Source of the DNA: Marihabitans asiaticum
GTDB lineage: Bacteria > Actinomycetota > Actinomycetes > Actinomycetales > Dermatophilaceae
Direction: 5' to 3'
Length of the DNA: 64,000 bases
NCBI RefSeq assembly: GCF_007828725.1
Contig: NZ_VIUW01000001.1
Location: forward strand, 558,001-622,000
In this document: in pieces, positions 37,293 to 47,293 of the stretch
Position numbering within the stretch: the stretch's first letter is position 1
How the letters are laid out: every line of letters begins with the position of its first letter
The notes under the pieces: generated by a model
Told to the model about the DNA's origin: nothing
Databases searched by the model: none
What the model saw: only the letters and a program-made list of their open reading frames with translations
Position numbers and translations under genes: made by a program

Positions 37293-38057
37293 TCAGCGCG
37301 CCTCGCGCAGTCGCCTCACCTTGGCGATGACGGCCGGAACGTCCTCGACCCGCTCGACCCGGTGGCGGGCTGCGGTGCTCCCCGGCCCGACCTTGATCGT
37401 CACGTCGGCGGGGCCGGCGACCTCGAAGACGTGCTCGTCGGTGACGTCGTCGCCGAGGTAGACGAAGGCGTCGGCGCCGAGCTCGTCGGTGAGGGCGCGT
37501 AGCGCGCTGCCCTTGTCGGCGGTGACGACCGCGAGCTCGTGCACGTCCTTGCCCCGCAGGAGGCGCACGCCGTCGATCTGCTCTACCTCCTCGGCGATGC
37601 CGGCGACGACCTCGGCATCTGCCGGGCTCACCCCACGGGAGTGCAGCACCACCGCGGCGGGCTTGTCCTCGACGCGGGCCGATACACCCCGGTCGCGCAA
37701 CGCGGCGGTGACCTCGGACCGGACGCGCGCGAGCAGCGCGGACGTCTCGTCGGTGAGGCGCGTCTGGGCGACCCGGCTGGACTCCGCGCCGTGGCTGCCG
37801 ATGCGGACCAACCCGTCCTCGGGGCCGTCAGTCAGGGCCGTCAGGGTGCTCAGGTCACGGCCGGAGACGAGCACGGCGGTGGTCGAGGGCAGGGCGTCCA
37901 GGGCGCGCAGGTCCTCCAGCGTGCCGGGCTGGGGCCGGGCGTCGAGCGGGTCGTCGACGAAGGGGGCGAGGACCCCGTCGAAGTCGCTCGCCACGACGAG
38001 CGAGCCGACGGCGCACACGCGGACGAGGTCCTCGCCGAGCGCGGCGGGGTCGCTCAC
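37293..38057 (-). CDS. otsB: Trehalose-6-phosphate phosphatase
   Basis: The 254-aa product is a HAD phosphatase with motif I ASDFDGVLAPF, motif II LVSGRD and motif III/IV YLGDDVTDEHVFEV. It dephosphorylates trehalose-6-phosphate. The GTG start at 38057 overlaps the otsA stop (GTGA), so the two-step pathway is translationally coupled. Confidence 0.93.
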   Translation of the reverse strand: MSDPAALGEDLVRVCAVGSLVVASDFDGVLAPFVDDPLDARPQPGTLEDLRALDALPSTTAVLVSGRDLSTLTALTDGPEDGLVRIGSHGAESSRVAQTRLTDETSALLARVRSEVTAALRDRGVSARVEDKPAAVVLHSRGVSPADAEVVAGIAEEVEQIDGVRLLRGKDVHELAVVTADKGSALRALTDELGADAFVYLGDDVTDEHVFEVAGPADVTIKVGPGSTAARHRVERVEDVPAVIAKVRRLREAR

Positions 38058-39481
38058 GCCGGCTTCTCCGGCGAGGCCTCGAGGTTGGCGAGGAAGTGGT
38101 TGGCCCACCGGGTGACGTCGTTGTGCGTCACCCGCTTGCGCAGGGCCGACATCATCCGGCGCTTGGTCCTCTCGTCGCCGGTGATCGCGCGCATGATGGT
38201 CTGCTTGAGCCCCTCGATGTCGTGCGGGTTGCAGATGAAGGCCTGGCTCAGCTCGTGGTAGGCGCCGGTGAACTCGCTGAGGACGAGGGCGCCGCCGAGG
38301 TCGTGCCGGCAGGCCACGTACTCCTTGGCAACGAGGTTCATCCCGTCGCGAAGGGGGGTGACGAGCATGACGTCGGCGGCCAGGTACAGAGCGGCCATCT
38401 CCGCGCGGTCGTAGCTCTGGTGGAGGTAGTGGACGGCGGTCGCCCCGACGGTGGAGTAGGTGCCGTTGATCCGGCCCACGGTGGTCTCGATCTGGGTGCG
38501 CAGCCGCTTGTAGGCGTCGACCCGCTCACGGCTCGGGGTCGCGACCTGCACGAGGGTGACGTCCGGGCAGGACAGGGCGCCGTCCTCGAACAGCTCCTCG
38601 TAGGCCTTGAGCCGGTGCCGGATCCCCTTGGTGTAGTCGAGCCGGTCCACGCCCAGGAGCAGGGTCTTGGGGTCGCCGAGCGAGGCTCGGATCTCCTGGG
38701 CACGCTGCTGGACCGACTCGCTGCGAGCCAGCTCGGTCAGGCTGGCGACGTCGATGCTGATCGGCACGGCGCTGGCCCGCACCGTCCGCGTGGGTTGCCC
38801 GTCCTCGGCGGGGAGGGTGACCCGGTCCCCCTTCGTCGTCGCCCCGAGGTAGGACCGGCAGGCCCGCACGAAGTTCTGCGCGTCGGCGGTGCGCTGGAAG
38901 CCGAGGTAGTCGGCACCGAGCAGGCCGCGCAGCAGCGGGGCGCGCCACGGCAGCTGGGCGAAGAGCTCGACCGGCGGGAAGGGGATGTGGTTGAACCAGC
39001 CGATCCGCACGTCGGGGCGGCGTTCACGGACCAGCTCGGGGACGAGCTGCAGCTGGTAGTCGTGCACCCAGACCGTCGCCCCCTTCGCGGCGACCTCGCA
39101 GACCGCCTCGGCGAACCGCTCGTTCACCCGACGGTAGGCGTGCCACCACGTGCGGCGGAAGCGCGCCGGGACGATGACGTCGTGGTAGATCGGCCACAGC
39201 GTGTCGTTGCTGAAGCCCTCGTAGTAGTGCTCGATCTCCTCGGCCGAGACCGGCACGGGGTGCAGCCACATTCCCTCGGACTCGAAGGGGGCGGGAGCCT
39301 CGCCGGGCGTCCCGGCCCAGCCCACCCAGGCGCCGTCGCGTCCGCGCATCACCGAGTCCATGGCGGTGACCAGGCCGCCCGGGGAGCGCCGCCACTCGAC
39401 CTCGCCGTCCTCCCGCTCGACCGCGTCGACGGGCAGCCGGTTGGCCGCTACCACGAAGTCGAAGGTCGTCTGCTTGTCCAC
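38054..39481 (-). CDS. otsA: Trehalose-6-phosphate synthase (GT20)
   Basis: The 475-aa product has the GT20 features: [10 protein letters not shown] and [13 protein letters not shown] near the N-terminus, [24 protein letters not shown] (split by the donor site), [15 protein letters not shown] and the C-terminal [14 protein letters not shown]. It joins UDP-glucose and glucose-6-phosphate. The GTG at 39481 is preferred since GAAGGGG lies 9 nt upstream; a codon at 39526 extends into the spacer. Trehalose made here serves as osmoprotectant and envelope precursor. Confidence 0.94.
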   Translation of the reverse strand: MDKQTTFDFVVAANRLPVDAVEREDGEVEWRRSPGGLVTAMDSVMRGRDGAWVGWAGTPGEAPAPFESEGMWLHPVPVSAEEIEHYYEGFSNDTLWPIYHDVIVPARFRRTWWHAYRRVNERFAEAVCEVAAKGATVWVHDYQLQLVPELVRERRPDVRIGWFNHIPFPPVELFAQLPWRAPLLRGLLGADYLGFQRTADAQNFVRACRSYLGATTKGDRVTLPAEDGQPTRTVRASAVPISIDVASLTELARSESVQQRAQEIRASLGDPKTLLLGVDRLDYTKGIRHRLKAYEELFEDGALSCPDVTLVQVATPSRERVDAYKRLRTQIETTVGRINGTYSTVGATAVHYLHQSYDRAEMAALYLAADVMLVTPLRDGMNLVAKEYVACRHDLGGALVLSEFTGAYHELSQAFICNPHDIEGLKQTIMRAITGDERTKRRMMSALRKRVTHNDVTRWANHFLANLEASPEKPA

Positions 39482-39581
39482 CGACGTGCACCCCTTCGTC
39501 CGGATTCGCGTGGGCGAGCCGCCCACGACCTCACCCTAGTGACCCCTTCCCCTCGAGGGTGGGCGCGGCTACCGTCGGTCC

Positions 39582-40010
39582 ATGAAGATCACTGACGTCA
39601 TCCGGGACAAGGGCGGCGAGGTCGTGACGATCGCACCCGACCGCTCCGTCGCCGAGCTGCTAGCCCTGCTCGCCGACCACAAGATCGGCGCCGTCGTCGT
39701 CTCCGCCGACGGCTCGGCGGTCGACGGCATCGTCAGCGAGCGCGATGTCGTGCGGCGCCTGCACGCCGACGGTGCCGGCATCATCGACCGCCCGGTGAGC
39801 GACATCATGACCGCCGAGGTGCGCACCTGCGATCCCGGCGACGACCTCGGGAGCCTCGAGGCGACGATGACCGAGCACCGGATCCGGCACGTCCCGGTCG
39901 TGCGCGACGGGCAGCTCCAGGCCATCGTCTCGATCGGTGACGTGGTCAAGCGGCGGATCAGCGCGCTCTCCGCCGAGCGCGACCAGCTTGAGGCCTACAT
40001 CAGCCAGTGA
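39582..40010 (+). CDS. Tandem CBS-domain protein
   Basis: The 142-aa product is two CBS motifs and little else (GAVVVSADGSAVDGIVSERDVVR; HVPVVRDGQLQAIVSIGDVVK), the layout of stand-alone CBS proteins such as mycobacterial Hrp1. These bind adenosine nucleotides or sense energy state. TACCGT (39570-39575) lies 6 nt before the ATG, a leaderless start. A 130-bp spacer separates it from the kinase gene. Confidence 0.88.
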   Translation: MKITDVIRDKGGEVVTIAPDRSVAELLALLADHKIGAVVVSADGSAVDGIVSERDVVRRLHADGAGIIDRPVSDIMTAEVRTCDPGDDLGSLEATMTEHRIRHVPVVRDGQLQAIVSIGDVVKRRISALSAERDQLEAYISQ

Positions 40011-40139
40011 CTCGCCTGGCCGCACCCGGTCCGTGGCGCTCGGTCCCACGGCCGGGCTCCGGGCCTCACGGCTGACGCACAGGGCACGCCCAGGCAACGC
40101 TCCTCACCGGCACAGGGCGCGACCCCTACCCTTGGGGCC

Positions 40140-41897
40140 ATGACCACCGAGCTGCTGGGGAGCCACCCCGACGAGCCGGTGGACGGCGACCCCCGGGACG
40201 ACGGGGGAGAGGACGTCGCGGTCTCGGACTTCACCCGGATCGGTCCCTACCGGGTGGTCCAGCAGCTGGGCGAAGGGGGGATGGGTGTCGTCCACCTCGC
40301 CCTGGACACCAAGGGTCGCGCCGTCGCGCTGAAGGCGCTGCGCCCCCACGTCGCCCACGACGCCGACGCCCGGGAGCGCCTCGCCCGCGAGGTGGCCACC
40401 CTCGGGAGGGTCCGCTCGGAGCGCGTCGCCCCCGTCTTCGACGCCGACCTGGACGCCGAGCAGCCCTACATCGTCACCCGCTATGTGCCAGGACCCTCGC
40501 TCGACGCCCACGTCAAGGAGCACGGCCCCCTCGACCCCGACTCCCTCCTGCGGCTCGCCCGTGGCCTCGCCGAGGCGCTTCGCGCGATCCATGAGAGCGG
40601 CATCGTCCACCGAGACCTCAAGCCGGGCAACGTCCTGCTTGTCGACGGCGACCCGGTGCTCATCGACTTCGGCATCGCCCACGACGCCGACTCGTCCCGG
40701 ATGACGATGACCGGCATGGTCATGGGCACCCCGGGGTACCTCTCCCCGGAGATCATCGAGGGGGCTGAGGTGCACGCCGCCACCGACTGGTGGGGCTGGG
40801 CGGCAACGCTGGTCTTCGCGGCGAGCGGACGCCCTCCCTTCGGTCGCGGCGGAATGGAGGCGGTGCTGGCCCGGGTCTGCCGCGGCGACGTGGACCTCAC
40901 CGGGGTCGACCACCGGCTCGCGCCGCTGCTCTACGCCGCGCTGAACCCGGACGAGAGCCGGCGTCCCGGGGCCGACGAGGTGCTGCGCGCGCTGGAGCAG
41001 TACGCCCGCGGTGAGGACGTCACCTCCGCGCTGCCCGCCAGGGCCCGGCCCATGCCGGGGTCGTCGGCGACGACCGTGCTGCCGCAGCGCGGCACGACGG
41101 TCCTCCCGCACGCCGAGCCGAGCGGGTCCCCTTCGCCCGTCCGGCACCAGCCCGCGCCGCCGGCGTACGCGGCCCAGGGTCCGCCCGCCCGTCACCCGGA
41201 GGCCTACCGGCCGCCGCCCCAGCAACCCCGGCCCGGGCCGCCGCAGCAGTGGCCCGGCATGGGCCAGGACGACCGCGAGAGCGACCCACGCATCCGGCTG
41301 CCGCTGCGATCGGGGGTGCTCGCCGCGCTGGTCGTCGCGCTCGCCGGGGGCTTCGCCATCGCCCCGCTGCTGACCCTCGCCGTCGTGCTCCTCGGCGCCG
41401 TCGTGGCCCGCACGATCGACGGATCGATGACCTCCACGGTGATGCGGCGGTACGCCCACGGACGACGCCGCAGCGACTCCGCCGTGGCGGCAGCGAAGTC
41501 TCCGCTGCACCTGCTCGGGGCGATCTGGACGACCCTGTGGGCGAGCATCCTGCCGGCGCTCGTCGGCGTCAGCGCGCTGCTCGTCGGCGGCGCGGTGCTG
41601 GCCCGCGTCGCGACCCGACCGACGAGCTTCGACCACCCGGCTCTCCTCGCCGGCGCCGGGGCGCTGGCCTGCCTCACCGCCTGGTGGGGCCCCGGTGGTC
41701 CGTCACTGCGGCGCGGGACGCGCAGCATCGTGCGCACCGTGACCGGGCCGCAGCCCGTGCGGGTGGCCGTGATCATCGGGCTCGTCGTCGTCGGCCTTGC
41801 CCTCGGGTGGGCCGCCTGGCAGATCGGCGCCCCCCAGACCTGGTGGCCGCTCGTGGACTCCCCGCTCCCGAGCTCAACCACCCTCCCCACCCTGTAG
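40140..41897 (+). CDS. Ser/Thr protein kinase with a multi-helix membrane C-terminus
   Basis: The 585-aa product has a Hanks-type kinase at about residues 35-295: LGEGGMGVVHLA, VALKALRP (catalytic Lys), HRDLKPGNVLL, LIDFGIAH and GTPGYLSPE. A Pro-rich linker (about 300-380) leads to four or five hydrophobic helices to the C-terminus, with no PASTA or extracellular sensor. TACCCT (40127-40132) lies 7 nt before the ATG. It is 26 bp from the downstream exporter gene, suggesting joint expression. Confidence 0.9.
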   Translation: MTTELLGSHPDEPVDGDPRDDGGEDVAVSDFTRIGPYRVVQQLGEGGMGVVHLALDTKGRAVALKALRPHVAHDADARERLAREVATLGRVRSERVAPVFDADLDAEQPYIVTRYVPGPSLDAHVKEHGPLDPDSLLRLARGLAEALRAIHESGIVHRDLKPGNVLLVDGDPVLIDFGIAHDADSSRMTMTGMVMGTPGYLSPEIIEGAEVHAATDWWGWAATLVFAASGRPPFGRGGMEAVLARVCRGDVDLTGVDHRLAPLLYAALNPDESRRPGADEVLRALEQYARGEDVTSALPARARPMPGSSATTVLPQRGTTVLPHAEPSGSPSPVRHQPAPPAYAAQGPPARHPEAYRPPPQQPRPGPPQQWPGMGQDDRESDPRIRLPLRSGVLAALVVALAGGFAIAPLLTLAVVLLGAVVARTIDGSMTSTVMRRYAHGRRRSDSAVAAAKSPLHLLGAIWTTLWASILPALVGVSALLVGGAVLARVATRPTSFDHPALLAGAGALACLTAWWGPGGPSLRRGTRSIVRTVTGPQPVRVAVIIGLVVVGLALGWAAWQIGAPQTWWPLVDSPLPSSTTLPTL

Positions 41898-41923
41898 AGC
41901 CTCCTGACGACACGAGACGCTGG

Positions 41924-43513
41924 ATGACCGAGAACGACGCGCGGCCGACCCCTTCGCCCTCCGACGCGGCGACCCAGATCCCCCTCTCCCCGCCCCCCGC
42001 CGTCGGAGAACGCACTCCGCGGCGACCGGCGCCCCCGCGGCGACGACCTACGCTGCGCGGCGAGGCTCCGACCGAGTCGATGCCGATGCTCGGGTCGCTG
42101 CGCGGCAGCCCCTACCGCGACCCCCGGGTCACCCGTGCCGTGGCCGAGGAGCACGCCGTCACCGAGGTCATCGACCTCTGCCTGCGGATCGCCGAGGTCA
42201 TGCTGCGCAGCGGTGCCGCCGCCCCGACCGTCGAGGCCGCGGTCAACGCGATTGCCCTGACCGGCGGTATCCAGCACCTTGACGTCGACCTGACGATGCA
42301 GTCGCTGCACATCCAGGCGCGGACCCCGTCGGGCAGCAACGTCACCCGGCTGCGGGTGGTGCACGGGCCGCAGATGGACTTCGCCCGACTCGCGGCGATC
42401 CACTCGCTCGTCGACGACATCGTCTCCGGCGAGGTCGAGGTCGACCAGGCTCGGGCCCGGGTCCGGGAGATCCGGCGGGCCCCGCGAACCTGGGCCCGGT
42501 GGATGGTCGTCCTCGGTGAGGGAATGCTCGCTGCCGGTGTTGCGATGGCGCTGGGAGCCGGAGCACTCGGCGTGCTCGTCGCGCTGCTCACCGCCGTCGT
42601 CGTCGAGCGCACCCTCCGGCTCGTCTCCCGCTTCTACCTGCCGGACTTCTACACCGGCGCGATCGGCGGGGCGGTGGCGACCTTCGTCGCCTTCGGCGCG
42701 TATCTCGTCGGACGGGTGGAGTGGATGCCGATGTCGCCGTCCGACTTCGCCTTCGTCGTCGCCGGAGGCATCGTCGCGCTGCTCCCCGCGCGGTCGATCA
42801 AGCTGGCGATGGAGGACATCATCGGCGGGTACTCGGTGACCGGGACGGCGCGCCTGGTCGCGGTGCTCATGCACTCCTTCGGGCTCATCGTCGGCGTAGC
42901 CGGAGGGCTGGGGATCTCGATGCAGCTCGTGCGGGCGCTGGGGATCGTCCTCGAGCCCCCCCAGGTGGACCAGCTCGCCTGGGCAAGCGCCAACCCGCCG
43001 ACGGTCGTCCTCGGGTCGGCGGTCCTCGGCCTCGGGGGCGCGGTGACCTTGCACTGCAGTCGACAGATGCTCCTGCCGGCGACCGTGCTCACCGTGCTCA
43101 CCGTCGTCGTCGCGGCCGCGATGACGCAGAGCGGCGTCGGGCGGATCACCGCGACCGGCCTGGCCGCGGTCGTCATGGGCTTCGCCGCCCGGGTCCTCGC
43201 GCTGCGTGCCGACTGGCCGCCGATCACCTTGTCCCTCCCGGCCAGCTTCGGGCTCATGCCCGGGTTGTCGATCTTCATCGGCCTCTATCACCTGACCGTG
43301 CCCGACGGCTCGACCTACCAGGCCTCCAGCGGCAGCGGGTGGGAGAGCGTCATGACCGCGCTGGGCGTGCTCATGGCGCTCGCCACGGGCACCACGCTGG
43401 GGGAGCTCATCGCGGCGCCCCTCGACAGCCCGGTTAACAGGCGGAGGCGGATGCTCGTCGGGAGGCAGGGCCACACGAACCATGCGGCGGAGGACCCAAC
43501 CCCGGACATGTAG
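41924..43513 (+). CDS. ThrE-type threonine/serine exporter family protein
   Basis: The 529-aa product has a hydrophilic N-terminus of about 65 residues, the ThrE first domain (VIDLCLRIAEVMLRSGAAAPTVEAAVNAIA), and about ten membrane helices covering both halves (ThrE and ThrE_2 fused), as in Corynebacterium ThrE. It would export threonine or serine with proton exchange. The ATG at 41924 is 26 nt after the kinase stop. The coupling to a kinase gene raises possible phospho-control of export. Confidence 0.88.
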   Translation: MTENDARPTPSPSDAATQIPLSPPPAVGERTPRRPAPPRRRPTLRGEAPTESMPMLGSLRGSPYRDPRVTRAVAEEHAVTEVIDLCLRIAEVMLRSGAAAPTVEAAVNAIALTGGIQHLDVDLTMQSLHIQARTPSGSNVTRLRVVHGPQMDFARLAAIHSLVDDIVSGEVEVDQARARVREIRRAPRTWARWMVVLGEGMLAAGVAMALGAGALGVLVALLTAVVVERTLRLVSRFYLPDFYTGAIGGAVATFVAFGAYLVGRVEWMPMSPSDFAFVVAGGIVALLPARSIKLAMEDIIGGYSVTGTARLVAVLMHSFGLIVGVAGGLGISMQLVRALGIVLEPPQVDQLAWASANPPTVVLGSAVLGLGGAVTLHCSRQMLLPATVLTVLTVVVAAAMTQSGVGRITATGLAAVVMGFAARVLALRADWPPITLSLPASFGLMPGLSIFIGLYHLTVPDGSTYQASSGSGWESVMTALGVLMALATGTTLGELIAAPLDSPVNRRRRMLVGRQGHTNHAAEDPTPDM

Positions 43514-43559
43514 GGCCTGGCCGCGGCGACCCCGGCGTCGGTGCCGGACCGAATTGTCT

Positions 43560-44435
<876 letters not shown>

Positions 44436-44451
44436 GCCAGCCCAGGATCAC

Positions 44452-44490
44452 CGGCGAAGGGGTCGAGCAGCTGCTCGGCCCCCTTCGCCG
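44452..44490 (+). terminator. Terminator after rpf copy 1
   Basis: GGCGAAGGGG...CGAGCAG pairs with CTGCTCG...CCCCTTCGCC around a blunt centre at 44470/44471, with one wobble and one bulged C. It ends in GTGCTTCTGG. The stem again uses the GCGAAGGG oligomer. Confidence 0.75.
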
Positions 44491-44537
44491 TGCTTCTGGG
44501 TCGGGTGAGTTACAGGTCTGTACTTATGGGGCAGATG

Positions 44538-44567
44538 TTGTTTGTGTGACCTGAGGGGTTCTAGCGT
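44538..44567 (+). promoter_or_regulatory. Possible rpf2 promoter
   Basis: TTGTTT (44538-44543), 18 bp and TAGCGT (44562-44567) mirror the spacing of the rpf1 promoter and lie 62 nt before the ATG of copy 2. The -35 is weak, so confidence is modest. Confidence 0.45.
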
Positions 44568-44629
44568 CGTCGCGACAGCGCGAGGCGCCACCCCTGCCCT
44601 CGCGACGCTGACGCGAAAGGCCCCTCCTG

Positions 44630-45355
44630 ATGTTCGCCACGACAGACTTCCCTGCGCCCAAGACCGCCCGGGTGCGTCGAGCCCGCACCAGCGTCGCCGC
44701 ACTCGCCGCAGCGGGTGCTCTCACCGGAGCGGTCGGCCTGGCCACCAGCGCCGGCGCGTCCAGCACGGTGTGGGACCGGGTCGCGGCCTGCGAGTCCGGT
44801 GGCAACTGGTCGATCAACACCGGCAACGGCTTCTACGGGGGGCTGCAGTTCCACCCGCAGACCTGGACCGGCTTCGGCGGCGGTCGCTATGCGCCCTTCG
44901 CCCACCAGGCCACCAAGGCGCAGCAGATCGAGATCGCGCAGAAGGTGCTGCGCGTGCAGGGTCCGAACGCCTGGCCGGTCTGCTCCCGCCGTGCCGGCCT
45001 GACCACCGCGAACGGTCTCGCCGTCGACCCGGGCTCGACCTCCGGGACCGCCTCGCGGGACAGTGACCGGGGCGGGGTGACCTCGACCGGCGGCGCGCTC
45101 GTCGTCGACGGGATCATCGGGCCCAAGACCAACGCCGGCATCGAGACCTGGGTGGGTGGCTCGGTCAACGGCTACCTGGACGGCTCCGACAAGGCCAAGA
45201 TGCAGGGCAAGCTCGGTGTCGCCCAGGACGGGATCGTCGGGCCGATCACGACCTCCGCGCTGCAGCGCAAGACCGGTGCCGACGTCGACGGCATCTGGGG
45301 GCCGCAGACCACCTCGCGGCTGCAGAGCTGGCTGAACAAGTACGTCCTGCGCTGA
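44630..45355 (+). CDS. Resuscitation-promoting factor with C-terminal peptidoglycan-binding domains (copy 2)
   Basis: The 241-aa product has the same layout as copy 1: signal peptide ending near SAGA, Rpf domain ([20 protein letters not shown]) and the same C-terminal repeat ([28 protein letters not shown]). The linker differs and is shorter. A 53-nt block is identical between the genes (43818-43870 and 44786-44838), pointing to a fairly recent duplication or gene conversion. It is the last chromosomal gene before the integrated element. Confidence 0.93.
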   Translation: MFATTDFPAPKTARVRRARTSVAALAAAGALTGAVGLATSAGASSTVWDRVAACESGGNWSINTGNGFYGGLQFHPQTWTGFGGGRYAPFAHQATKAQQIEIAQKVLRVQGPNAWPVCSRRAGLTTANGLAVDPGSTSGTASRDSDRGGVTSTGGALVVDGIIGPKTNAGIETWVGGSVNGYLDGSDKAKMQGKLGVAQDGIVGPITTSALQRKTGADVDGIWGPQTTSRLQSWLNKYVLR

Positions 45356-45542
45356 CGCCACCGCCCTCGCCCTGTCGAGACCGCCCTCCGGAGCGCGCAG
45401 ACAGATACCCCTTCTCCGCCGAGCAGCACCGATCTGGCATATCGACATTCCTGAGGTGCATACCTATATGCCCGATCGGTGCTCCCCACCCAACACGGGG
45501 TAGTCCTCCACGCACGCCCCCAGCGTCGGCCGTCGGTCGACC

Positions 45543-45582
45543 TGGAGCTGGAGAAGGGACTCGAACCCTCAACCACCTGTTT
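45543..45582. repeat. attL: 40-bp copy of the tRNA-Thr 3' end
   Basis: The 40 bases are identical to 53256-53295, from TGGAGCTGGAGAAGGG to CCACCTGTTT. After base 45582 the sequence diverges from the tRNA at the anticodon stem, so this is a partial, non-functional tRNA end left by integration. Confidence 0.93.
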
Positions 45583-46103
45583 GCCCTCGGGCTCTTGCTG
45601 ACGGTTCTGGCCGCTCACGCTCTGGCCCGACTTTTCGGGCATCTTGGGCGCTTTTCGATGGTGGCATTCACGAGTGTTGGTGATCGCCTGTGCGCTCACG
45701 CGATGACCTCAGCGATGACCAAAGAGAGCCACCGATCCCATAGCGGAGCAGAGTCGGTCGTAGGGGTGCCGGGTCAAGCGGTCACGTTGGGAGAACTCTT
45801 GTGCGCAGGTGCGGCACCTTCCTTGACCACGGTGCTCGGTTGCCGCTTGATGCGGTGGCCTGGAGGCCGGATCGTGTAGCGACGGGTCGGCGGCTCGGAT
45901 GGTGAGGGCGTCTCGGTACTGGACCGGGGCGCTCTTGCTGTGTGCCGTCCGGGACCAGGTTCGCCCGCCGAGCCCGGAACGGCCGGAGGCCGCATGCCCG
46001 GCACGGCGGGCGGGCCGCAGGCCCGCACGGCTGCGCGCCGGAGGCGCGCCTTGAGTCAGTAGGGAAAGTCCTCACGGGCTTGGGTAGCGATAGGTTGGGG
46101 CTC
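45583..46103. other. Left end of the element, no convincing gene
   Basis: This stretch holds a copy of the GCGATGAC-CTCA-GCGATGAC double octamer (45696-45719) that also occurs at 53187-53210 beside the other attachment site. Three successive hairpins with 3-nt loops lie at 45980-45992, 46010-46026 and 46033-46049. Short reading frames exist but show no protein character I trust. Confidence 0.5.
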
Positions 46104-46448
46104 ATGGGAGAGGTTGAGGCAGACGATGCGCTAGAACGCGTGATGGAGCGAACGCTCTCTGAGGAGGAGTTCGCCGACTTGACTGATGAGGTGGCGACGC
46201 CTGCCCAGGTCACCTTTCAGACAACTGACTACCCCGTGGACGGTTTGGTGAAGCGACTGGAATCTCGGGCAATGCTTGTTCCGCAGTTCGCTCTTGTTAG
46301 CCCAGATGTTCATACCGCTGGTTTCCAGAGGGGCTTCGTTTGGACCAAGGCGCAAATGGACAGGTTTATCGAGTCCGCGATGATCGCATCCAGCAGGTGC
46401 GCATCCTCGAGGTCACGCGCGGACGGGCCGCGGGTGCGCCACTCGTAG
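46104..46448 (+). pseudogene. DUF262 (GmrSD-like) gene truncated by an IS3 remnant
   Basis: Residues 1-92 match the start of DUF262 proteins: FQTTDYPVDGLVKRLESR and TAGFQRGFVWTKAQMDRFIES. The frame then runs about 22 codons into antisense IS3 sequence and stops. Full-length DUF262/GmrSD proteins are several hundred residues long and some restrict modified phage DNA, so this is a dead fragment of a possible defence gene. TAGGTT (46091-46096) lies 7 nt before the ATG, so the original promoter survives. Breakpoint near 46375-46381. Confidence 0.8.
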
Positions 46449-46883
46449 TACCCAGAGGTCGAGACCCTCAGCACCCGGTACGTCACCGCGACGGGAAACC
46501 CCTCGCCGGCGAGCTCGTGGACGAGCCGGAACCCTATTTTGGGAGGACGTTCTCCCGGGCGAAGAACGCCGAGGCCCGCTTGAGGGTCTCGATCTCCATC
46601 GCCTGCACCCGGTTTTCCCGGCGCAACCTCACCAGCTCGGCCCGCTCATCCCGCGATAAGCCCTCCTTGTGGCCCTCCTCGACATCGGCCTGGTGCATCC
46701 ACCGACGCAGACGGGTCTCGCTGATCGACAGGTCCTTGGCGATCTGCGCGATCGGCTTCTCACGCAGCCTGGCCAACTCCACAGCACGCTGCCGGAACTC
46801 CGGCGACCTCGGTGCAGGCATCTGGACTCCTTCCCAAGGGGATCATCCCCTCAAGCTCGGTGTCCGGAAACCCCAGGACAGGT
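46378..46883 (-). mobile_element. Truncated IS3-family insertion sequence
   Basis: The left end lies near 46883 (ACCTGTCCTGGGGTTTCCGG read on the minus strand). It holds an intact orfA and only about 55 codons of orfB (LVHELAGEGFPVAVTYRVLR), cut at the DUF262 junction. The catalytic DDE region of orfB is gone, so the copy cannot transpose. Confidence 0.8.
46534..46821 (-). CDS. IS3-family transposase OrfA
   Basis: The 95-aa product has a helix-turn-helix (QIAKDLSISETRLRRWMHQAD) and a leucine-zipper-like C-terminus (LRRENRVQAMEIETLKRASAFFA), as OrfA does. A GGGAAGGAG ribosome site precedes the ATG. OrfB follows but is truncated, so no functional OrfAB fusion can form. Confidence 0.9.
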   Translation of the reverse strand: MPAPRSPEFRQRAVELARLREKPIAQIAKDLSISETRLRRWMHQADVEEGHKEGLSRDERAELVRLRRENRVQAMEIETLKRASAFFARENVLPK

Positions 46884-46967
46884 CAGCGTGGGGTGTCCTT
46901 GGGCCGGGCGTGGTAGGCACATGGTCCCCGAAACGAGCGCCCGGCCGAGGCCGGGCGCTGCCCCCGC

Positions 46968-47291
46968 TTACTCGCGCGTCCTGAGATCGGATCGCTGCCC
47001 GACCACCACGAGGACGCACCCAAGAAAACCAAGGAGCAGCCCTGGGAGAAAGAGAAATCCTACGGACAGGATGGCCATCGCGATGAAGGCCAGCTCGAGT
47101 GCTAGGAACAGCCATGCCCACAACGAGTGGCGGGCCACTGCAACGGCAACTGCTCCCGCGAGGACGGGTATAGGCAAGAGAAACGAGGCCACATGCAAAT
47201 CATCTCCAGAGCCCAAGGCCACGGTGACGATCAAGGCAGCGATGGAGGCCAGGAGCCCTGCCCATGCTGCTATGGCAGCAGGTCGCGCCAC
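46968..47291 (-). CDS. Small membrane protein, element cargo
   Basis: From the GTG at 47291 the product is about 107 aa with three or four hydrophobic helices and few charged residues. An ATG at 47339 would overlap the upstream secreted-protein gene by 46 nt; the GTG just after that gene's stop (47294) looks more natural. I recognise no family. G+C is lower than in chromosomal neighbours. Confidence 0.55.
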   Translation of the reverse strand: MARPAAIAAWAGLLASIAALIVTVALGSGDDLHVASFLLPIPVLAGAVAVAVARHSLWAWLFLALELAFIAMAILSVGFLFLPGLLLGFLGCVLVVVGQRSDLRTRE

Positions 47292-47293
47292 CG

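Noticed and set aside
45774-46028. 84-codon minus-strand frame at the left end of the element
   Set aside because: Composition is Pro/Arg/Gly-rich, no start site support and it spans the hairpin array; no protein signature was seen.
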